A stretch of DNA of 64,000 nt from Rhizophlyctis rosea (taxonomy: Eukaryota > Chytridiomycota > Chytridiomycetes > Rhizophlyctidales > Rhizophlyctidaceae). Location of the stretch: positions 62,001-126,000 of the forward strand of contig JADGJC010000011.1 of NCBI GenBank assembly GCA_027596075.1, read 5' to 3'. The translations under genes and the position numbers were made by a program. Position 1 is the stretch's first letter. Each line of letters opens with the position of its first letter. Under the pieces are notes generated by a model. It did not search any database and was not told where the DNA came from. It was given only the letters and a program-made list of their open reading frames with translations. Positions 63,549 through 64,000 of this stretch are shown here, piece after piece.

Positions 63549-64000
63549 TGCGGTTTGGTGAGTGGGGGGATGGAGGGAGGTTGGAAGAAAGGATGATTGA
63601 TTTTCGGCATTTTTGTACAAAAACGGCATTTTGATTTTCGATTGGGAAAGGGCGGGGGGAGGAGGAAATGGTTGTTAGTACCACATCATGGGTCGCGGTT
63701 ATCACCGCGCACTGGATAACGGCGGGCTCAAATCGCGCGTCGGTTTCGGAGGGGTTTTTTGTTTCTTCCTGTTCCTATCTTATAGTTTCAGTGATTTCCA
63801 ATCTTTTTTAGTTCTATCTATACATATATCTTTGGAAGGGACTGTTGGTTTGGGGAATGAATTTGCACTCTGTCGGTGCAGGTTTTCTAGAGCAGATTAG
63901 GGTTAGCAGCTATTCATATTCTTTTTTGATTCTGTGCTGGATTCGACCTTTCTGTTGGGGCTCATTCTCTTTGTACATATGAATGGGATTTTTCTTTTTC
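63549..64000. other. 3' flank of kinase gene to window end
   Basis: GC-skewed then T-rich sequence. No gene recognised before the window edge. Confidence 0.4.

Overview
This is a 64-kb piece of a eukaryotic, intron-rich nuclear genome. It is most likely from a zoosporic early-diverging fungus of the chytrid type. Genes lie on both strands, have short GT-AG introns (about 50-150 bp) and simple intergenic spaces. The fungal and chytrid reading rests on gene content: a myosin-motor class V-type chitin synthase, fungal HIS1 and APS kinase, a DNAAF4/DYX1C1-like axonemal dynein assembly factor (which implies a flagellated stage), a cobalamin-dependent methylmalonyl-CoA mutase (lost in Dikarya), and a SWEET sugar transporter. 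The species cannot be named from the sequence alone.

Layout. 0.1-6.2 kb: methylmalonyl-CoA mutase (-) diverging from a FYRN/FYRC chromatin protein (+). 6.57-8.0 kb: one intact tRNA-Pro(UGG) (-) at the end of a graveyard of degenerate tRNA-Pro copies. 8-10.3 kb: no recognised gene apart from a possible tRNA-like hairpin. 10.3-12.2 kb: a C2H2 transcription factor with an Ace2/Swi5-like finger array (-). 12.2-15.5 kb: gene-poor. 15.5-20.4 kb: acyl-CoA-binding protein (+), a small single-pass membrane protein (-), and a DUF2828/vWA protein (+). 20.7-26.9 kb: the 2,032-residue chitin synthase (-). 27.4-35.2 kb: ALG2 (-), APS kinase (+), enoyl-CoA hydratase (-), DUS2 (+) and HIS1 (-, crossed by a 10-N assembly gap). 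35.9-42.6 kb: P450 (+), two F-box-like proteins (+ and -), and a 2OG-Fe(II) oxygenase (+). 42.9-52.4 kb: PRP4-type splicing kinase (-), AFG2/DRG1 AAA-ATPase (+) and DNAAF4 (-). 53.5-63.5 kb: SWEET (+), DOMON-cytochrome b561 (+), a second C2H2 factor (+) and a PAS-kinase-like kinase (+) with a large insert in its catalytic domain.

Most genes are housekeeping and there is no obvious biosynthetic cluster. Divergent pairs with compact shared promoters are common: MCM/FYR protein, ALG2/APS kinase, ECH/DUS2, HIS1/P450, F-box/2OG oxygenase, PRP4/AFG2 and DNAAF4/SWEET. The least explained material is the tRNA-Pro graveyard, the tRNA-like hairpin near 9.4 kb, the kinase insert, and the repeat-bearing N-terminus of APS kinase. 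Exon boundaries were read by eye from GT-AG sites and family conservation. Spans are firm; some individual splice sites are less so.
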